This document shows positions 60,566-64,000 of a DNA stretch of 64,000 nt, in pieces (within the stretch, counting starts at the first letter, position 1; the number at the start of each line of letters is the position of its first letter). The DNA is from Caldovatus sediminis. GTDB taxonomy: Bacteria > Pseudomonadota > Alphaproteobacteria > Acetobacterales > Acetobacteraceae. The notes below the pieces were generated by a model, which had not been told where the DNA came from, did not search any database, and saw only the letters and a list, made by a program, of their open reading frames with translations. The DNA is taken from NCBI RefSeq assembly GCF_014644455.1, contig NZ_BMKS01000018.1:1-64000 (forward strand), read 5' to 3'. The position numbers were made by a program, and so were the translations under genes.

Positions 60566-62098
60566 ATGAACACGATCGATCCGCCGAGTCCCGCCGGGGG
60601 GGGTGGCGCCGGCGGGCTGCTCGGCCTCTCGCAGCGCCTGCCGCCGTCGAACCTCGCGGCGGAACAGGCGCTGCTCGGCGCGCTGCTCGCCAACAACAAG
60701 GCCTATGAGCGCGTCTCGGAGTTCCTCGCCCCCGAGCACTTCGCCGACCCCGTCCACGGCCGCATCTACCAGGCGATCCAGCGCCGCATCGAGGCCGGCC
60801 AGCTCGCCGACGTCGTCACCCTGCGCGCGGAGTTCGAGCATTCCGGCCTGCTCGACGAGGTGGGCGGCCCCGCCTACCTGGCGCAGCTCCTCTCCGCCAT
60901 GGTCGGCATCATCAACGCCGGCGAGTACGGCCGCGTCATCTTCGACGCCTATCTGCGCCGCCAGCTCATCGACCTCGGCGAGGTCATCGTCAACCGCGCC
61001 TTCGGCGCCGAGCCCGAGCTCGACGCCGCGATGCAGCTCGAGGCCGCCGAGCAGGCGCTGTTCGAGCTGGCCAAGGACGGCACGACCGAGGGCGGCTTCG
61101 TCGCCTTCGAGCGCGCGCTGACCGTCGCCGTCGAGCACGCGGCCAGGGCCTTCTCCTCGCCCGGCGGCGTCTCCGGCCTCGCCACCGGCCTGCGCGACCT
61201 CGACGCCAAGCTCGGCGGGCTGCACCCCTCCGACCTCATCATCCTCGCCGGCCGCCCGGGCATGGGCAAGACGGCGCTCGCCACCAAGATCGGCTTCGGC
61301 GCCGCGCGCGCCATCCTGCGCGCGGCGCAGGAGGCCGACCCGAACGCCGTCCCGCGCGGCGGCGTCGCCATCTTCTCGCTCGAGATGAGCGCCGACCAGC
61401 TCGCGACGCGCCTGCTCGCCGAGGAATCGCGCATCTCCGGCGACCGCATCCGGCGCGGCGAGATCGGCCAGCGCGACTTCGACCGCTTCGTCGAGGTCAG
61501 CCGCGAGCTCGCCGCCCTGCCGATCTGGATCGACGACACGCCGGCGATCACCATCTCGGCCCTGCGCACGCGCTGCCGGCGCCTCAAGCGCACCAAGGGC
61601 CTCGACCTGGTGATCGTGGACTACCTCCAGCTCATGCGCCCCGCGCCGGGGCAGCGGCCGGAGAACCGGGTGCAGGAGATCAGCCAGATCACCCAGGGCC
61701 TGAAGGCGATCGCCAAGGAGCTGTCGGTGCCGGTCCTCGCCCTCTCGCAGCTCTCCCGCGCCGTGGAGAGCCGCGAGGACAAGCGGCCGCAGCTCGCCGA
61801 CCTGCGCGAATCCGGCTCGATCGAGCAGGACGCGGACGTGGTGATGTTCGTCTACCGCGACGAGTACTACCTGGCGCAGCGCGCCCCGAAGGAGCTCGCC
61901 TTCGACAACCCCGACAAGTTCGCCGAGGCGGTCGAGAAGTGGCAGCGCGACATGGAGCAGGCCCACAACAAGGCCGAGCTGATCATCGCCAAGCAGCGCC
62001 ACGGCCCCACGGGCACGGTGAAGCTGTTCTTCGAGGCCGAATTCACCCGCTTCGGCGACCTCGACACGCGCCACGGCAGCGACGGCTACGGGGACTGA
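60566..62098 (+). CDS. dnaB: Replicative DNA helicase DnaB
   Basis: 510 residues. The N-terminal helical domain ('LPPSNLAAEQALLGALLANN') is joined to a RecA-type ATPase with Walker A GRPGMGKT at 229-236, 'GVAIFSLEMSADQLATRLLA', Walker B 'LVIVDYLQLMRP' and 'ALSQLSRAVESREDKRPQLA'. 'FVYRDEYYL' and the C-terminal 'AELIIAKQRHGPTGTVKLFF' are DnaB-specific. No intein interrupts it. It unwinds the fork as a hexamer loaded with DnaA/DnaC-type help. Confidence 0.97.
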   Translation: MNTIDPPSPAGGGGAGGLLGLSQRLPPSNLAAEQALLGALLANNKAYERVSEFLAPEHFADPVHGRIYQAIQRRIEAGQLADVVTLRAEFEHSGLLDEVGGPAYLAQLLSAMVGIINAGEYGRVIFDAYLRRQLIDLGEVIVNRAFGAEPELDAAMQLEAAEQALFELAKDGTTEGGFVAFERALTVAVEHAARAFSSPGGVSGLATGLRDLDAKLGGLHPSDLIILAGRPGMGKTALATKIGFGAARAILRAAQEADPNAVPRGGVAIFSLEMSADQLATRLLAEESRISGDRIRRGEIGQRDFDRFVEVSRELAALPIWIDDTPAITISALRTRCRRLKRTKGLDLVIVDYLQLMRPAPGQRPENRVQEISQITQGLKAIAKELSVPVLALSQLSRAVESREDKRPQLADLRESGSIEQDADVVMFVYRDEYYLAQRAPKELAFDNPDKFAEAVEKWQRDMEQAHNKAELIIAKQRHGPTGTVKLFFEAEFTRFGDLDTRHGSDGYGD

Positions 62099-62193
62099 GG
62101 ATCGTCCGGCGCCCCCCGGCCACGCCCGACGACGGCCCGCCGCCGCCCGCCCGCTTGCCTTCCCGCCCGCCCGCGGGGCAGGAACGGGCCACG

Positions 62194-63303
62194 ATGGAGA
62201 CCCCCGGAGCCGAGGCCACCCAGGCCGTCCTGACCATCGACCTCGCCGCCGTCGTCGCCAACTGGCGCGCCCTGCGCGCGCGCCATCCCGCCGGCGCCGT
62301 CGCCGCCGTGGTGAAGGCCGACGCCTACGGCCTCGGCGCCGCCCCGGTCGCCCGCGCGCTGCGCGAGGCCGGCTGCGACACCTTCTTCGTCGCCCACCTC
62401 GCCGAGGGCCTGGCGCTGCGCGAGGCCCTCGGCCCCGGCCCCGCCATCGCCGTCCTCAACGGCTTCCCCCCCTGCGCCGAGGCCGACCGCGCCGCCCTGC
62501 TGCCGGTCCTCAACACCCTCGGCGACATCGAATCCCACGCCGCGCACGCCCGCCGCCGCGGCGCGCCGGTCCCCGCCATCCTCCACCTCGACACCGGCAT
62601 GGCCCGGCTCGGCCTCGACGCCCGCGAGCTCGACGCGCTGGCCGCCGACCACGCCCGGCTCGCCGGCCTCGCGCTGCGCTGCGTCATGTCCCACCTCGCC
62701 TGCGCCGACGAGCCGGAGCACCCCCTCAACCGCCTGCAGGCCGAGCGCTTCGCCGCCGCCTGCGCCCGCCTGCCGCCCGGCCTCCCGCGCAGCCTGCCCA
62801 ATTCCTCCGGCCTCTTCCTCGGCGCCGGATTCGCCTCCGACCTCGCGCGCCCCGGCTGCGCGCTCTACGGCATCAACCCCACCCCGGGCCGGCCGAACCC
62901 GATGCGCCAGGTCGTCCGCCTCGAGGCCCCGGTCCTCCAGGTCCGCGAGATTCCCGCCGGCGCCACCATCGGCTACGGCGCCTCGGCGCGGGCGGAGCGG
63001 CCGATGCGGGTCGCCACGGTTGCGGCGGGCTACGCCGACGGCTATCTGAGGTCGCTCTCCAACCGCGGCGTCGTCGGGTCCTTCGCGGGGCGGCCGGTGC
63101 CGCTGCTGGGCCGGGTGTCCATGGACCTGACCACCTTCGACGTCACCGACCTGCCGGAGATCCGCGCCGGCGACCGCATCGCGCTGATCGGCGACGCGCC
63201 CGGGACCACTCCGGACGACCTCGCCGCGCGCGCCGGCACGATCGGCTACGAGATCCTGACCTCGCTCGGCCCGCGCTACCGGCGGGTCCACCGGAACGGC
63301 TGA
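62194..63303 (+). CDS. alr: Alanine racemase
   Basis: 369 residues. PLP-binding Lys41 lies in 'AVVKADAYGLGA'; the second catalytic base, a Tyr, is in the 'ATVAAGYADGYLRSLSNRG' segment near residue 280; 'ILHLDTGMARLGLD' and 'LLGRVSMDLTTFDVTDLP' are further signatures. It makes D-Ala for peptidoglycan. The start at 62194 (METPGAEATQ) is 95 bases after dnaB, without a strong ribosome-binding site apart from GGGGCAGGAA. Confidence 0.95.
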   Translation: METPGAEATQAVLTIDLAAVVANWRALRARHPAGAVAAVVKADAYGLGAAPVARALREAGCDTFFVAHLAEGLALREALGPGPAIAVLNGFPPCAEADRAALLPVLNTLGDIESHAAHARRRGAPVPAILHLDTGMARLGLDARELDALAADHARLAGLALRCVMSHLACADEPEHPLNRLQAERFAAACARLPPGLPRSLPNSSGLFLGAGFASDLARPGCALYGINPTPGRPNPMRQVVRLEAPVLQVREIPAGATIGYGASARAERPMRVATVAAGYADGYLRSLSNRGVVGSFAGRPVPLLGRVSMDLTTFDVTDLPEIRAGDRIALIGDAPGTTPDDLAARAGTIGYEILTSLGPRYRRVHRNG

Positions 63304-63308
63304 GCGCC

Positions 63309-64000
63309 TTGGACCTCCTCCTCGACGCGGTGGCCGCGATCGGCCGCGCCGGCCTCCGGGTCTGCCGGATGGCCGGGGCGGTGGCGCTGTTCGCGCTGGA
63401 GGCGCTCTCCCACCTCGTCCGCCCGCCCTTCTACGGCCGCCTGTTCGCCCGCGCCCTGCTCGAGATCGCCTATTTCAGCCTGCCGGTCGTCGCGCTCACC
63501 GCGCTGTTCACCGGCATGGTCCTCGCGCTGCAGTCCTACACCGGCTTCGCCCGCTTCAACGCCGAGGGCGCGGTGGCCAACGTCGTCGTCCTCTCCATCA
63601 CGCGCGAGCTCGGCCCGGTGCTCGCCGGGCTGATGGTCTCCGGACGCATCGGCGCGGCCTTCGCGGCCGAGATCGGCACCATGCGCGTCACCGACCAGAT
63701 TGACGCGCTGGTGACGCTCTCCACCAACCCGATGAAGTACCTCGTCACGCCGCGGCTGCTCGCCGGCACCATCGCCCTGCCGCTGCTGGTGATCGTGGCG
63801 GACATCCTGGGCGTGATGGGGGGCTGGCTGATCGGCACCCTCCGGCTCGACTTCACCTCCGCCACCTACCTGCGCTCCACCTTCGACTTCCTCCAGGCCG
63901 GCGACGTGATCCACGGCCTGGTGAAGGCCGCCGTGTTCGGCTTCATCCTCACGCTGATGGGCTGCTGGTTCGGCTACACGAGCCGGGGCGGCGCGCAGGG
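63309..64000 (+). CDS. mlaE: MlaE/ABC-type lipid transport permease (truncated by window end)
   Basis: 230 codons are visible before the window ends. Conserved MlaE blocks: 'LTALFTGMVLALQSYTGFAR', 'ITRELGPVLAGLMVSGRIGA', 'AFAAEIGTMRVTDQIDALVT' and 'LVTPRLLAGTIALPLLVIVA'. MlaE is the inner-membrane permease of the phospholipid transport system keeping outer-membrane asymmetry. I propose a TTG start at 63309 (reading LDLLLDAVAAIGRAG), five bases after alr; GTG or ATG further in would remove conserved N-terminal helix residues. An mlaF ATPase gene would be expected to follow. Confidence 0.9.
   Translation, partial: MDLLLDAVAAIGRAGLRVCRMAGAVALFALEALSHLVRPPFYGRLFARALLEIAYFSLPVVALTALFTGMVLALQSYTGFARFNAEGAVANVVVLSITRELGPVLAGLMVSGRIGAAFAAEIGTMRVTDQIDALVTLSTNPMKYLVTPRLLAGTIALPLLVIVADILGVMGGWLIGTLRLDFTSATYLRSTFDFLQAGDVIHGLVKAAVFGFILTLMGCWFGYTSRGGAQ

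Noticed and set aside
49047-62074. Long antisense frames opposite glnE and dnaB
   Set aside because: The opposite strands encode complete, well-known enzymes with catalytic motifs; the antisense products are compositional and lack ribosome-binding sites.
1-64000. CRISPR arrays, prophage genes, rRNA genes and toxin-antitoxin pairs
   Set aside because: No regularly spaced direct repeats, phage structural genes, rRNA sequence or recognisable toxin-antitoxin pair was seen.

Overview
The window is about 73% GC, with tightly packed genes, frequent ATGA start/stop overlaps and many orphan Bug/TctC-type and TRAP-type solute-binding proteins. Together with the order rpsF-rpsR-DUF2232-rplI-(cfa)-dnaB-alr-mlaE, this points to an alphaproteobacterium of the Rhodospirillales, most likely an Acetobacteraceae member of the Roseomonas type. 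That placement is inference from gene content and style; no phylogenetic marker was compared.

Region 1 (1-12.6 kb). The 3' end of an IS630-family transposase lies against an M48 metalloprotease and the CbpA/CbpM co-chaperone pair. A TRAP transporter (DctP-DctM-DctQ genes) and a divergent operon follow: isocitrate lyase/PEP mutase-like enzyme, HD protein, AtuA-like protein, DUF4387, acyl-CoA dehydrogenase, HpcH/HpaI aldolase. A Bug-type binding protein closes the region. It looks like one uptake-plus-catabolism island for an unknown organic acid.

Region 2 (13-25 kb). A complete CUT1-type sugar ABC transporter is followed by an MmgE/PrpD-SDR-flavin monooxygenase operon and another orphan Bug protein. 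Two genes here carry single-base indels, a TauD-type dioxygenase and a histone-deacetylase-like gene, with an intact SDR between them.

Region 3 (25-39 kb). A TPP riboswitch precedes a ThiZ-ThiX-ThiY transporter for a thiamine-pyrimidine precursor; its closing helix would include the thiZ start codon. Further on are an SDR, a small 4-TM protein, a gene-poor kilobase with a likely DUF2461 relic, two membrane glycosyltransferases, MsrP with a small membrane partner, and a D-2-hydroxyacid dehydrogenase/aldo-keto reductase/Baeyer-Villiger-type monooxygenase operon. A tyrosine integrase points at the 3' end of tRNA-Met(CAT).

Region 4 (40-49 kb). One probable operon carries iscR, two cysteine desulfurases, a 2Fe-2S ferredoxin, tenA and mnmA. 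TenA and the distant ThiXYZ transporter together suggest salvage of thiamine breakdown products. A hydrolase, AnmK and TyrS follow.

Region 5 (49-64 kb) is housekeeping: an AsmA/YhdP-like protein, GlnE, a Bcp-type peroxiredoxin, S6, S18, a DUF2232 membrane protein, L9, Cfa, DnaB behind three evenly spaced DnaA-box-like 9-mers, Alr, and a truncated MlaE permease.

The most unusual non-coding signal is an interspersed repeat of about 100 bp at 28.6, 34.2 and 46.4 kb. Every copy sits between two convergent genes, and one of its hairpins stays paired through base changes.
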